NCBI RefSeq assembly: GCF_038024855.1
Contig: NZ_CP139089.1
Span: 3,196,501-3,260,500, forward strand
Direction: 5' to 3'
Origin: Methylocella tundrae
GTDB taxonomy: Bacteria > Pseudomonadota > Alphaproteobacteria > Rhizobiales > Beijerinckiaceae
DNA: 64,000 nucleotides
Part shown: positions 1 through 8,808 of the stretch, in pieces
Layout: each line of letters begins with the position of its first letter
How positions within the stretch are numbered: position 1 is the stretch's first letter
The notes under the pieces: generated by a model
Database searches by the model: none
What the model was told of the DNA's origin: nothing
The model's input: only the letters and a program-made list of their open reading frames with translations
Program-made: the position numbers and the translations under genes

Positions 1-600
1 GTCAGGACCGGCATAGGTCGCTTCGAGGTCGATGATGTCGCGCAGCAGCACTTTGCTGTCGTTCAATTCATCGCGCCAGATGATGATCGCCTGGAACGTC
101 AGCGGGCTTTCGCAAAGGCCGGCGATCATCGCCTCGCGTCCGGCCTCGATGCGTTTCGCGATGGCGATTTCGCCCTCTCGCGACAAAAGCTCGACGGAGC
201 CCATTTCCCGCAGATACATGCGAACGGGATCGTCCGTGCGATCCGCCGGCTCCGACGAACGAATGGCGACGGCCTTCTGCTGAGCGACCTCGACGAGGTC
301 GCCCCCTTCGGCCTCTTCCTCCTCGGCGGCTTCCTCGCCCTCGCCCTCTTCCTGGTCCTCCGTCTCGACGACATTGATGCCCATTTCGTTCAGCATCGCG
401 AGAATGTCTTCGATCTGCTCGGAATTGACCTCTTCGGAGGGAAGCACGGCGTTCAATTCAGCATAAGTCACAAAGCCGCGTTTTTTTGCAGCCTTGATCA
501 TCCGCTTGACGGCGGCGTCGGATAGATCGAGCAGGGGGCTGTCGGCGGTCTCCACCGCACCGCCTTCCGCTTCGGTCTTCTCGTTATCCTTCTTCGCCAT
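1..600 (-). CDS. rpoD: RNA polymerase sigma factor RpoD (partial, N-terminal 200 residues)
   Basis: Housekeeping sigma-70 factor that directs RNA polymerase to most promoters. The frame is open from the ATG at 600 to the window edge, so only the first 200 residues are present and the promoter-binding regions 2 to 4 lie outside. The visible part holds the region 1.1 fold (about residues 20-75, starting with the stretch LLDLSDAAVKRMIKAAKKRG), then a very acidic run of Glu and Asp (about residues 82-100), then region 1.2 with the conserved DPVRMYLREMG near residue 125. dnaG lies upstream on the same strand, the common dnaG-rpoD order of the macromolecular synthesis operon. Identification is firm. 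Confidence 0.95.
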   Translation of the reverse strand, partial: MAKKDNEKTEAEGGAVETADSPLLDLSDAAVKRMIKAAKKRGFVTYAELNAVLPSEEVNSEQIEDILAMLNEMGINVVETEDQEEGEGEEAAEEEEAEGGDLVEVAQQKAVAIRSSEPADRTDDPVRMYLREMGSVELLSREGEIAIAKRIEAGREAMIAGLCESPLTFQAIIIWRDELNDSKVLLRDIIDLEATYAGPD

Positions 601-1048
601 CCATGGCCTCCGCCGTTAAAAAACTCGACTGACGTTCAGTCAGCTCAGCCCGCTCCGGTTCCGAAGCCGGCGCACACATTCGATATCGCCTCGTCCGAGC
701 GTCCCGTCGAATCGGCGTCTTTGGGACATAAAGCCAAGCCGCAGCCAGGAGGCCTTATTCAAAACCGCGATCAACCGCCCGGCAAAAACCGCACGCGGCG
801 GCCCCGGCTCCGTTGGGCGTCAAGAACGTGACAGGCTTTGAAATCGCGATAACTCATCAGATTGTGAAGATGCGAAAATTCGTCAAGCCGAACGGACTGA
901 ATTCACCCGACTATTTGAAGTTGAGACCCTTGCGCGCAACCTCGCCCATCCTGAAAACGTGAGCGCGGCCCGCCGCGACCGAACGTCGCCGTCCGGTGGT
1001 CGCCCGTCCTTCTACATGATCGGATTTGCGGGAGTCAAAGACCCGCCG
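601..1048. other. Intergenic region between dnaG and rpoD
   Basis: This 448-base spacer separates the dnaG stop from the rpoD start and must contain the rpoD promoter and leader on the minus strand. One possible minus-strand -35 box (TTGACG, plus-strand 881-886) sits 17 bases from a poor -10 (AATCTG, plus-strand 858-863). No clear terminator hairpin and no RNA gene were recognised. Confidence 0.4.
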
Positions 1049-3007
1049 TCACAATGTCCCCCCCGAGCGGCCAGACGATGCGCCAAACCCCTCAACCGTC
1101 GCCTCCGTCCCGCTCAGCGCGAGCAATTGCTCTTGAATGTCCATGAGACGCGCCAAGTTGGCGTCAGTCGCCTCTACGGCAAGGGCCATCTCGGCAATGT
1201 GAAGATCCTTATGTAGACTGCGGGCGCGGCGATGCAAGGTCAAGGCCTGCTTTAGAACTTCTTCGGCGTCGGCTTCGGCCGCGCCGGCCTTTACGTACCA
1301 GTGCGACGAATGCGCGGCCAAAGCGTCAAGCTTTCTCAGGATCGCCGAGAAGCCTGCGCCCTCGAGCGCTCCGCGAAGGCCGATTTCATCGAGAGCGCCT
1401 GAACCGGCGCAATCGAGCAGCCTGCCTCGCAAGGCGCCCGCCTCCGCATTGGCGAACTCGATCTCCGCGATCGCCTCGAGATGTCGCTCCAGAAGGCCGG
1501 GGTGATTGAGCAGGATCAGAAGAATCAGAGCCTCGCGCGGCGGCAGGCTGGCTTTGTCGGAGCGAAAAAGCGGCGATTGCGAGAGGTTCATGCTCGCCCT
1601 CGGTGGCGACTGGTCCTTCGTCTCGCGCGAAAAGCCATCGCGCGAAAAGCCGGGGCGCGCCCCAAAGGCGCCATGCCGGCTCTGCCCTTCGCGCGGCCGG
1701 CTCTGCCCCTCCCGCGACTGAACCGGGCGCTGGCGCCGCTGGTCGAATAATCTGAAAAGACGATCCTTGAAGTCCGCCTGATAATAGCGGCGCAGCGTCT
1801 CATCCTTGATTTCGCGCGCGATCTCGCCAAGGCGGCGCTCAAGCCCGGCGCGGCGCTCGGGCGTCGCAAGATCCTGTCCTTCGGTTTCCCGCAGCCAGAT
1901 CAGCTCGGCGAGCGGCAGCGCCCGCGACAACACATCCGTCATCGCCCCCGCGCCGCCGGACCGGATCAGATCGTCAGGGTCCTCGCCCTCCGGCAATAGC
2001 GCAAAACGCAGTGAACGGCCGGGCCCGATGAGGGGCAAGGCCATGTCGATCGCCCGATAGGCCGCCTTGCGCCCGGCTTTGTCGCCGTCGAAACAGAGGA
2101 TCGGCTCTTCCGCCATTTTCCACAAAAGCTCGGCCTGATCCGGCGTCAGAGCCGTTCCGAGCGGCGCGACGGTCCCGGCAAGGCCGGCCGAGGCCATGGC
2201 GATGACGTCGACATAGCCTTCGACGACGATGACCTGCCCCGAGTCATGCGCCGCTTTGCGCGCCTGATGATGATTGTAAAGCACGGCTCCCTTATGGAAG
2301 AGCGGGGTTTCCGGCGAATTCAGATATTTCGCGGCGACGTCCTTGGCGAGCGCGCGGCCGCCAAAAGCGATCGGCCGGCCGGAACGGTCGCAGATCGGAA
2401 ACATGATGCGGTCGCGGAATCGATCGTATGGGACGGCGATGTCCTCGCCGTGGATCAAAAGCCCGGCCTCGATCATGACCTCTTTTGAGACGCCCTTGGC
2501 GGCGAGGTGATCGCGCAGAGCGAATTTCTCCGGCAGCGAGAAGCCGAGCCGGAACTGCTTTTGCATTTTTTCCGCAAGGCCTCTTTGGGCCAGATACTCC
2601 CGCGCACGATGGCCGGACGGTCCCTTCAGCTGAGCGGAAAAGTAATCCGCCGCCATATTCAGCGCCTCATGCAGCCCGGCCCGCTTTTGCTCCTGCGCGT
2701 CCGCTTCGGGCGAGAGCTGGGGAAGCGGCAGCCCCGCCTCCCCCGCGAGACGTTCGACGGCCTCGGGGAAGCTCAGCCCCTCCGTTTCCATGACAAAGTC
2801 GAAGATATTGCCGTTTTTGCCGGCCGACAGGTCGAACCACGCCATTTTCTGGTCATTGACGAAAAAGGATGGCGTCTTTTCCGTGTTGAAGGGCGAGAGC
2901 CCCTTCCATTCGCGTCCCGACCGCACCAGCTTCACGCGCCGGCGCACAACCTCGGAGACCGGGAGGCGGGCTTTGACGTCGTCGAGAAAGGAGGGCGGAA
3001 ATCGCAT
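1049..3007 (-). CDS. dnaG: DNA primase DnaG
   Basis: Synthesises RNA primers at the replication fork in partnership with the DnaB helicase. The 652 residues have the standard bacterial layout: an N-terminal CHC2 fold (about residues 1-95), the catalytic core with a TOPRIM domain carrying EGYVD (263-267) and DGDKAG (307-312), and a C-terminal helicase-binding region after a low-complexity Arg/Gln/Ser linker (about 425-475). The CHC2 segment keeps the EKTPSF signature at 43-48, but the zinc ligands of the classical C-x2-H...C-x2-C finger are replaced by Ser38, Asn41, Asp59 and Ala62, so this domain probably binds no zinc. It is followed on the same strand by rpoD. Confidence 0.97.
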   Translation of the reverse strand: MRFPPSFLDDVKARLPVSEVVRRRVKLVRSGREWKGLSPFNTEKTPSFFVNDQKMAWFDLSAGKNGNIFDFVMETEGLSFPEAVERLAGEAGLPLPQLSPEADAQEQKRAGLHEALNMAADYFSAQLKGPSGHRAREYLAQRGLAEKMQKQFRLGFSLPEKFALRDHLAAKGVSKEVMIEAGLLIHGEDIAVPYDRFRDRIMFPICDRSGRPIAFGGRALAKDVAAKYLNSPETPLFHKGAVLYNHHQARKAAHDSGQVIVVEGYVDVIAMASAGLAGTVAPLGTALTPDQAELLWKMAEEPILCFDGDKAGRKAAYRAIDMALPLIGPGRSLRFALLPEGEDPDDLIRSGGAGAMTDVLSRALPLAELIWLRETEGQDLATPERRAGLERRLGEIAREIKDETLRRYYQADFKDRLFRLFDQRRQRPVQSREGQSRPREGQSRHGAFGARPGFSRDGFSRETKDQSPPRASMNLSQSPLFRSDKASLPPREALILLILLNHPGLLERHLEAIAEIEFANAEAGALRGRLLDCAGSGALDEIGLRGALEGAGFSAILRKLDALAAHSSHWYVKAGAAEADAEEVLKQALTLHRRARSLHKDLHIAEMALAVEATDANLARLMDIQEQLLALSGTEATVEGFGASSGRSGGTL

Positions 3008-3336
3008 GGGCGTTCTTCAAGATCCAGTGTCGCGGATGAGGCGGTTCCACGCAACGCTCTTTCGCGCTTGTCCCGGCTATACACATGGCCCCTGACTTTT
3101 AAGCCTCGGCGCCTCCGGCCTGATTGAACGGATTTGCGCGGCTGAGCAAGCGGCCGCCATCGAAAATCCGAGAGCGGACCATGCCTGCTGCTTCTCGTGG
3201 CCGACGTCCTGACGGCGCGAATGAAAATTTAATTTAGAAAACACCTCCTTCAAATAGTCTTAAATCGTGTATTTCTTTCGGAAAATGCGAACAGGCATCC
3301 GCGCCTCATCCATTCAAAAAACAATAATATGCAACG
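3008..3336. other. Divergent intergenic region, AT-rich toward the right
   Basis: This 329-base spacer lies between the divergent dnaG and acyltransferase genes. The part from about 3225 to 3335 is clearly richer in A and T than its surroundings, as expected for promoters. No specific promoter, operator or RNA could be supported. Confidence 0.4.
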
Positions 3337-4581
3337 ATGGGTCACCGTATCAAACTTCGTGGCGCGCGAGCTGAAAAAATCTTAATGGCATTACCTAACG
3401 AAGAAAAAGGCCACGTCCATTACATAGATGCGCTCAGGGGGCTGGCGTTTTTTCTTGTATTCTGGTTCCATGCAAGTAAGTCTATCGAAAACCTTCCGAA
3501 TCTGCTCGGGGATATTCTGGGGCGGGGTTTTTCCGGCGTTCAACTGTTTTTTGTCGTCTCGGCGTTGACCCTTTTCAACTCCATGACAAATCGCACGAAG
3601 AACGACGCCGCGCCGCTAAGGGCTTATTTCATCCGCCGTCTCTGCCGCGTCGCGCCGATGTTTTGGTGCGCCATCGTTCTTTATGCCGTCGTTCTGGGTT
3701 TCGGACCAAGATGGGGAGCGCCGAACGGACTCGAAACACACGACATCGCCGTCGCGTCGCTTTTCCTGCATGGCTTCGACCCCGACGCCCTGAATAGCGT
3801 TGTTCCCGGCGGCTGGTCGGTGGCGGTCGAAATGCAATTCTATCTGTTGCTGCCGCTGATCTTCGCCTGGGCTCGCACGCTGAAGCGCGCCGTTCCGCTC
3901 TTTGTTCTCTCTCTCTTGATCGCGATCGCGGCGTCTCCCGCGATCAAAGGCCTTGGCTCATGGCTCCTTCCCTCGGAGCCTCCGGGTTTGATGAGCCAGT
4001 TCGCTTATTTTTCCTTGCCCACGCAATTGCCGGTCTTTTTCTGTGGGATAATCCTGGGCCTTCTCATGGGGGCGGAACGCGCCAAACTGCGAAGAATTGA
4101 AGCCTGTTTGCCCGCCGGGCCGCGCCGTCGCGCGGGCATCGCCGTGGCCTTGGTCGTTCTCATCTGCTTACCGATGCGATGGACCGGCCGGGTCGAAATG
4201 ATTGCTGGAATTCCGGGCCACATTGGTTATGGCGTCGCTTATGCGCTGCTCGTCTACGCGCTTGCGACCTTTCCGTTCAAGGGCCTCGTCAATCCGTTCT
4301 TCTGTTACGCCGGCAAAATTAGTTATAGCGGCTATCTGTTGCATATCTTTGTCATTGATAAAGCACAGGAATTTTTGTTGGGATTTCCGCAGTTCGAAGC
4401 GCTGTCGCCGCAAGTCCGGCTCGCGTTGCTGGGCTTCCCCGCCCTTGGCCTAACGATGCTTCTGGCGACGATCACCTATTGGTGCGTCGAACGGCCCGGC
4501 GTCGAACGGGGGCGGCGTTTCATACGCAAACTGTTCGGGCCTTCCCTCGCCGCCCCCGCCAGGGTCGCAGCGGTCGCGTAA
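3337..4581 (+). CDS. Acyltransferase 3 family membrane protein (OafA-like)
   Basis: Predicted inner-membrane O-acyltransferase of the family that acetylates or otherwise acylates cell-surface polysaccharides or lipids. The protein of 414 residues has the family opening YIDALRGLAFFLVFWFHAS (about residues 29-47) with the expected catalytic-type histidine, the conserved LFFVVSA segment soon after, an Arg-rich FIRRLCRVAP loop (about 95-104), and about ten hydrophobic segments ending in a family-type C-terminus. The start is uncertain: ATG at 3337 has no clear ribosome-binding site and ATG at 3385 (residue 17) would match the family length equally well. No glycan genes surround it, so the substrate cannot be inferred. 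A strong hairpin follows the gene. Confidence 0.85.
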   Translation: MGHRIKLRGARAEKILMALPNEEKGHVHYIDALRGLAFFLVFWFHASKSIENLPNLLGDILGRGFSGVQLFFVVSALTLFNSMTNRTKNDAAPLRAYFIRRLCRVAPMFWCAIVLYAVVLGFGPRWGAPNGLETHDIAVASLFLHGFDPDALNSVVPGGWSVAVEMQFYLLLPLIFAWARTLKRAVPLFVLSLLIAIAASPAIKGLGSWLLPSEPPGLMSQFAYFSLPTQLPVFFCGIILGLLMGAERAKLRRIEACLPAGPRRRAGIAVALVVLICLPMRWTGRVEMIAGIPGHIGYGVAYALLVYALATFPFKGLVNPFFCYAGKISYSGYLLHIFVIDKAQEFLLGFPQFEALSPQVRLALLGFPALGLTMLLATITYWCVERPGVERGRRFIRKLFGPSLAAPARVAAVA

Positions 4582-4620
4582 CGCGGTCGCCGGCGATTCT
4601 GCTCCGCTGCGCGCAGGATC

Positions 4621-4653
4621 CGCCGGAGGAGGCGCTCAGCGCCTCCTCCGGCG
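4621..4653 (+). terminator. Perfect 16-bp inverted repeat downstream of the acyltransferase gene
   Basis: Arms at 4621-4636 and 4638-4653 are exact reverse complements, rich in G and C. No run of T follows, so this is either a factor-independent terminator of the less canonical kind or a processing or stability structure. It lies 40 bases past the stop of the acyltransferase gene and faces the SulP gene convergently. Confidence 0.6.
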
Positions 4654-4713
4654 TCAACCCGCCCCAACCCGCCTTGAGGAGCGCTGCGATAATGCGCTCC
4701 TCAATAAGCTAGA

Positions 4714-4757
4714 GCATGATGTCGTCCGAAATCCGGTTTCCACTTTTCGGCGTCATG
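4714..4757. repeat. Dispersed palindromic repeat, family A, copy 1
   Basis: Begins GCATGATG and ends GTCATG, with inner segments TCCGAAA and ACTTTTCGG that pair with each other. It shares this nested-palindrome design with copies at 12143, 23352, 30918, 48148 and 48210. It lies directly before a family B element. Confidence 0.65.
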
Positions 4758-4761
4758 TCCC

Positions 4762-4850
4762 AGAGCATATTCCGATCAGATCGGTCGATCTGATCGACAA
4801 GAATATGCTCAAGCTTTTAAATATGGATCGATTTCTGATCGAAAAGCGCT
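4762..4850. repeat. Dispersed palindromic repeat, family B, copy 1
   Basis: The core begins AGAGCATATTC and is closed by GAATATGCTC, enclosing a second palindrome of the form GATCAGATCG/CGATCTGATC. About 58 bases of it recur at 23190 with one substitution and one inserted base. It sits between convergent genes and ends at the SulP stop codon. Confidence 0.75.
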
Positions 4851-6356
4851 CTAGGCGGCCTGCCTTGCGCCTTCCGTGCGGCTTTGCAGCGCCGGCCAAT
4901 CGACGACAAGCGCGCAGCCGCGCGCGCCGGCGTTCTTGCCCCAGTCGCGCAAAAGTTCGAGCGCGGCGTGATCGATATGGGTCAGGCGGTCGATGACGAC
5001 ATGCAGAACCGTATCGGCCGGCACTTTGTCGAGGGCGTTGGCCAACGCGGGAGCCTTGAGGAATGTCGCCGCGCCGTCGAGATGAAGCCTCGCTTCGCCG
5101 GGCTTGGGCGAATCGACGAGCCTGACGTCGAGCGCCGCGGAGCGCAGCGACAGGCGAAACAGCGACAGGGCGAAGCCGACCAGCACGCCGGTCAGCAGGT
5201 CGGTCGCGACGATCGCAATCGCCGTTGCGGCGTAAACGCCCATGGCGCCATAGCCATAGGCTCGAAGCTGGCGCAGATGGGCCGGGCTTAGCATCTTGAA
5301 GCCGGTATAGACGAGGATGCCCGCAAGACATGAGACCGGAATGGAGCGCAGGAGGCCGGGCGCGAGCAGGGCGAAAGCGAGAATCCAGGCGCCGTGCAGA
5401 ATCGCGGACGCCCTCGTTTTCGCGCCAGCCTGAACATTGGCGGCGCTACGCACGATAACGCCGGTCATCGGCAGCGCGCCAAGCGCGCCGCAGATTGCGT
5501 TGCCGACGCCCTGGGCGGCGAGTTCGCGATCATATTGCGTGCGCGGGCCGTCGTGCATCCGGTCGACGGCGGCTGCCGACAGCAGCGTTTCCGCGCTGGC
5601 GATGAAGGCGAAGGCGAGGGCGGTGACGATGATCTTGGGATCGAGCCAGAAGGCGAGCGTCGAGAGTGAGACGAATTGCGCCGAATCGAACAGATTGGCG
5701 GGGATGTCGACATATTTAACGTCGAGCGAAAGCGCCTGCGCGAGACCCGCGATGATGACGACGGCGATGAGGGCGCCCGGCAGAGCCCGCAAAGCCGCCG
5801 GCCGCAGCTTCTCCCAGGCGAGCATCAGCCCGATCGTCGCCAATCCGAGAGACCCCGCGATCAGGCCATCGCCGGCTCCGGCGCCGAGCAGCGCCTCAGG
5901 AATGGCGAGAAGATTGTCGAGCCCGCTGGCGCGCGGCGCGGCGTCGACGAGGACATGCAATTGCGAGGCGACGATCAGAATGCCGATGCCGGCCAGCATG
6001 CCGTAGACGACCGCCGGCGAGGTCATGCGGAACCATACGCCAACGCGGAAAAGGCCCGCGCCGATCTGAATGAGCCCGGCGAGCAGGACAACCGGGCCGA
6101 GGGCGGCGACGCCATGCGTGCGAACGAGCTCGAAGACGAGCACGGCGAGGCCCGCGGCCGGGCCGCTGACCTGGAGCGGCGAGCCGGCGAGAAAACCGAC
6201 GACGAGGCCGCCCACGATGCCGGTGATGAGACCGCTCGCGGCCGACATGCCGGAGGCGATCGCAATGCCCATGCATAAGGGCAAAGCGACAAGAAAGACG
6301 ACGACGGAGGCGAGAAGATCGTCCGCAAACGATCGGCGTGCAAAGAAAGCGCGCAT
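4851..6356 (-). CDS. SulP family anion transporter with STAS domain
   Basis: Inner-membrane SulP/SLC26 permease, predicted to import bicarbonate or sulfate. The chosen ATG at 6356 gives 501 residues and has GGAAAGG eight bases upstream; longer in-frame starts lack such a site. The protein opens with a short cytosolic part, then the family helix VVFLVALPLCMGIAIASGM (about residues 17-35) and the usual run of about ten to twelve membrane segments. The C-terminal 100 residues form a STAS domain. The carbonic anhydrase gene lies 79 bases upstream on the same strand. SulP-carbonic anhydrase pairs are known in many bacteria and point to bicarbonate rather than sulfate as substrate; this is inference from context. 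Confidence 0.92.
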   Translation of the reverse strand: MRAFFARRSFADDLLASVVVFLVALPLCMGIAIASGMSAASGLITGIVGGLVVGFLAGSPLQVSGPAAGLAVLVFELVRTHGVAALGPVVLLAGLIQIGAGLFRVGVWFRMTSPAVVYGMLAGIGILIVASQLHVLVDAAPRASGLDNLLAIPEALLGAGAGDGLIAGSLGLATIGLMLAWEKLRPAALRALPGALIAVVIIAGLAQALSLDVKYVDIPANLFDSAQFVSLSTLAFWLDPKIIVTALAFAFIASAETLLSAAAVDRMHDGPRTQYDRELAAQGVGNAICGALGALPMTGVIVRSAANVQAGAKTRASAILHGAWILAFALLAPGLLRSIPVSCLAGILVYTGFKMLSPAHLRQLRAYGYGAMGVYAATAIAIVATDLLTGVLVGFALSLFRLSLRSAALDVRLVDSPKPGEARLHLDGAATFLKAPALANALDKVPADTVLHVVIDRLTHIDHAALELLRDWGKNAGARGCALVVDWPALQSRTEGARQAA

Positions 6357-6435
6357 GGCGAACCTTTCCAATGATAGAGATGGGCGGTGGGGCGGGCCCG
6401 GACGCCGGACCCGCCCCTTAACGTGAGCGCTGTGC

Positions 6436-7107
6436 TCAGCTCGCGGCGAGGGCGCCTTCGCGCCTCGGCCCATAGGGCTGCGATGGTTCGATCAGGCTGA
6501 ACATGCGCGCGGCCGGGTCGAAGCTGCGCAGCTCCGCTTTGGCGATATCGTAGATCCAGCCGTGGATCTGGAGATCGCCGGAGACCAGCCTTGCAGCGAC
6601 GATCGGCATCGTCCGCAAATGATCGAGCTGGGCCATCACATTTTCCTCGATCAGATGAGAGAGCTCATGGGACTGCGCGTTCGGATCGGCGCCGTGCTTG
6701 CGATGGGCGACGATGTGGCGCGCCGTTTCGGCGTGTTTCAGCCACGCGGCCGTTGAGGGCTTGTCCTCAAGCTCGTGCGGGTGGGCGAGCGCCTTCATCG
6801 CGCCGCAGTCGGAATGGCCGCAAATCACGATATGCCTGACCTTCAGCGCGCTCACCGCATATTCGATCGCGGCGGCCTCCCCGGTGACCTGCTGGCCATA
6901 GGGCGGAACGATGTTACCGACATTGCGATAGACGAATAATTCGCCGAGCTCGCAGCAAAAGATCCGCTCCAGCAGGATGCGCGAATCCGAACAGGTGATG
7001 ATCATCGTATGCGGCGTCTGCGCTTTCGCGGCGCGCTCATAGGCGGCCCGCTGCGCGGGGAACACGGACTGTTGGAAGTGGTTGAAACCTTCGATGAGAC
7101 TTTCCAT
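6436..7107 (-). CDS. Beta-class carbonic anhydrase
   Basis: Zinc enzyme that interconverts CO2 and bicarbonate in the cytoplasm. With the start at 7107 the protein has 223 residues, typical of the family. It has the CSDSR motif (Cys39, Asp41) and GHSDC (His98, Cys101), which together give the zinc ligands Cys39, His98 and Cys101 and the Asp-Arg dyad. The conserved RNVGNIVPP stretch lies between them. An upstream in-frame start at 7188 would add 27 basic residues with no family match, so the shorter form is preferred. It probably forms an operon with the downstream SulP gene and would link CO2 hydration to bicarbonate movement, useful to a methylotroph with anaplerotic CO2 demand. Confidence 0.95.
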   Translation of the reverse strand: MESLIEGFNHFQQSVFPAQRAAYERAAKAQTPHTMIITCSDSRILLERIFCCELGELFVYRNVGNIVPPYGQQVTGEAAAIEYAVSALKVRHIVICGHSDCGAMKALAHPHELEDKPSTAAWLKHAETARHIVAHRKHGADPNAQSHELSHLIEENVMAQLDHLRTMPIVAARLVSGDLQIHGWIYDIAKAELRSFDPAARMFSLIEPSQPYGPRREGALAAS

Positions 7108-7310
7108 AGCGTTTTCTCGCTCGGGTAAGGGGCGCGCGTCGGCTTGCGCGCGACGCAGTCGGCGCCCAGCTGAAATTTGGGAGGTCAAGGTCTTTTGAGA
7201 CGCGCCGCGGGGTCTGGCGATGGCCTGCTCTTGCTCGCTCTCTTGGCGTCAAGAGCGAGCGGCGTCGCGCGGCTGCAGCCGCCAAAAGCGGCGGCCGACT
7301 CGCGGCAGGA

Positions 7311-7724
7311 TCAGGCGCCGGTCAGTGGGGGAGGGCGCAGCGGCGGATCATAGGCGCCAGACGCTGGAAGGCATGCGCGCGAGGGCCGAAGGCGAACGCA
7401 GCCGCCGCGGCGGCAGGAAAACGCGAAGAGCAAAGGGGCTGAGAAATCGGGGTAGGCTCCGTCGTCGTCATCGGCGAAACGTTCCGACGCGAAGCGATCC
7501 AAATGATCGGTCTCAGTCTCAATTCCCGCGTCCGCGCGGGATTCCATGAAAGAACCCGGTTCATGCGCGCTCGAGGCAATGGTCCAGAAGCTTGCGGAGA
7601 GGGGCTTGGCAAAACCGGCCTGCGCCGCCGATCCCAAAAGCACATGCGCGAAAAGGATCGTCAGAAGAGCAGGAATGAGCAAGCGAACGCCGCGCAGCCT
7701 TGGCTCGACGACTTTCTCCCGCAT
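7311..7724 (-). CDS. Hypothetical secreted protein
   Basis: No family recognised. The frame of 137 residues starts with a plausible signal peptide: basic MREKVVEPRLRG, a hydrophobic core LLIPALLTILFAHVLLG, and an Ala-x-Ala type cleavage site near residue 36. The rest is poorly structured, with an Asp-rich patch around residues 80-86 and a Cys-containing basic region. A longer form from a TTG at 7757 would spoil the signal peptide. It may be a real exported protein or a chance frame in GC-rich DNA; the signal peptide is the only positive evidence. Confidence 0.4.
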   Translation of the reverse strand: MREKVVEPRLRGVRLLIPALLTILFAHVLLGSAAQAGFAKPLSASFWTIASSAHEPGSFMESRADAGIETETDHLDRFASERFADDDDGAYPDFSAPLLFAFSCRRGGCVRLRPSRACLPASGAYDPPLRPPPLTGA

Positions 7725-7992
7725 CAGTAGAGGCAAGCGAAAATTAATCAAAATCAACCCTATGACGATACTGCCAAGGTATCACCGGATGGGCGCGGGC
7801 GGTAGTGCTGCACTGCACACATTTTTTTGAGGCGCATGTTGAGCGGACGCGCCCAAACACCGGAGCGCGTCCGGGGCGCACGCGAATTTTGCACGAATAG
7901 TGTTCCGTCCCTCGGATCGCTCCTATATATCGCGTCATCCCGAAGGCCGCCGGCGCCTCCCTGGCTCGCGGTCAATATGGAAGTGACCGCCG

Positions 7993-8805
7993 ATGAGCAA
8001 AACAGCGCGTTTTTTTGAGATGAAGCGGCGCGGCGCGCCGATCGCGGTGCTGACCGCTTATGATGCTCCGACGGCGCGCGCGCAGGCGGAGGCGGAGGTC
8101 GACCTGATCCTGGTCGGCGACAGCGTCGGCGTGAGCATGCTCGGCTACAAGAGCGAGCGTGACGTCACTTTGGCCGACATGCGCCATCATATAGCCGCGG
8201 TGCGCCGGGGCGCGCCCGAGGCTGTCGTCATCGGCGACCTGCCGTTCGGGAGCTATGATTCGCCAGGCGCGGCGGTCGCCAGCGCGCGAAGCCTGATCGA
8301 GGCCGGCGCCGATATTGTGAAGTTCGAGGGCGCGCATCTTGCGATCGTCGAAGCGCTCGCGGGCGCCTCGATCGAGGTCTGCTGCCATCTTGGGCTCGAG
8401 CCGCAAAACCATCTTGAAAAGCGCGTCAAAGGCCGTTCGGCCACGGATGCGTCGAAGCTCCTGGCTGACGCGCTCGCGCTGGATGGCGCCGGCATGAAGC
8501 TGCTCGTGCTCGAAATGATCCCCGAAGAAGTCGCCGCCGAGGTGACGCGCGCGGTCAAGGCGCCGACGATCGGGATCGGCGCGGGGCGCAAGACTGACGG
8601 TCAGGTTCTGGTCATTACGGATGTTCTGGGGTTTGGCCCAAAGAACTTCCGGCACAATCGGCGCTATCAGAATGTCGGCCAGATCATGGTCGAGGCGGCG
8701 CGCGCCTATGTGCGCGATGTTCACGACGGTGATTTTCCCGCCGAGGAAAATCTGACGCATATGGCGCCGGAGGAGCTGGAGCTGTTTTTGCGCGTCAACG
8801 CGTGA
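7993..8805 (+). CDS. panB: 3-methyl-2-oxobutanoate hydroxymethyltransferase
   Basis: First enzyme of pantothenate synthesis: it transfers a one-carbon unit from methylene-tetrahydrofolate to alpha-ketoisovalerate, giving ketopantoate. The 270 residues match the family over their length, with LTAYDAPTA near residue 20, VGDSVG near 42 and GDLPF near 80 (metal-binding Asp residues), VKFEG near 110 (Lys and Glu of the active site) and the catalytic Glu in LLVLEMIP near 175. The family segment normally reading GHxGLxPQ is CHLGLEPQ here, and the following Gly-rich GGY stretch is replaced by a charged NHLEKRVKGRS, so this is a divergent member. panC is not in the window. It converges on the YqeY gene with three bases between stops. 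Confidence 0.9.
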   Translation: MSKTARFFEMKRRGAPIAVLTAYDAPTARAQAEAEVDLILVGDSVGVSMLGYKSERDVTLADMRHHIAAVRRGAPEAVVIGDLPFGSYDSPGAAVASARSLIEAGADIVKFEGAHLAIVEALAGASIEVCCHLGLEPQNHLEKRVKGRSATDASKLLADALALDGAGMKLLVLEMIPEEVAAEVTRAVKAPTIGIGAGRKTDGQVLVITDVLGFGPKNFRHNRRYQNVGQIMVEAARAYVRDVHDGDFPAEENLTHMAPEELELFLRVNA

Positions 8806-8808
8806 GGT

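Noticed and set aside
2507..3127. A 206-codon plus-strand frame opposite the dnaG 5' end
   Set aside because: Antisense to dnaG, with no motif or ribosome-binding site.
7993..8805. Whether the divergent panB could be a different enzyme, such as an isocitrate lyase-superfamily hydrolase
   Set aside because: The metal-binding Asp residues, the Lys-x-Glu pair and the catalytic Glu are all in the right order and spacing for PanB.
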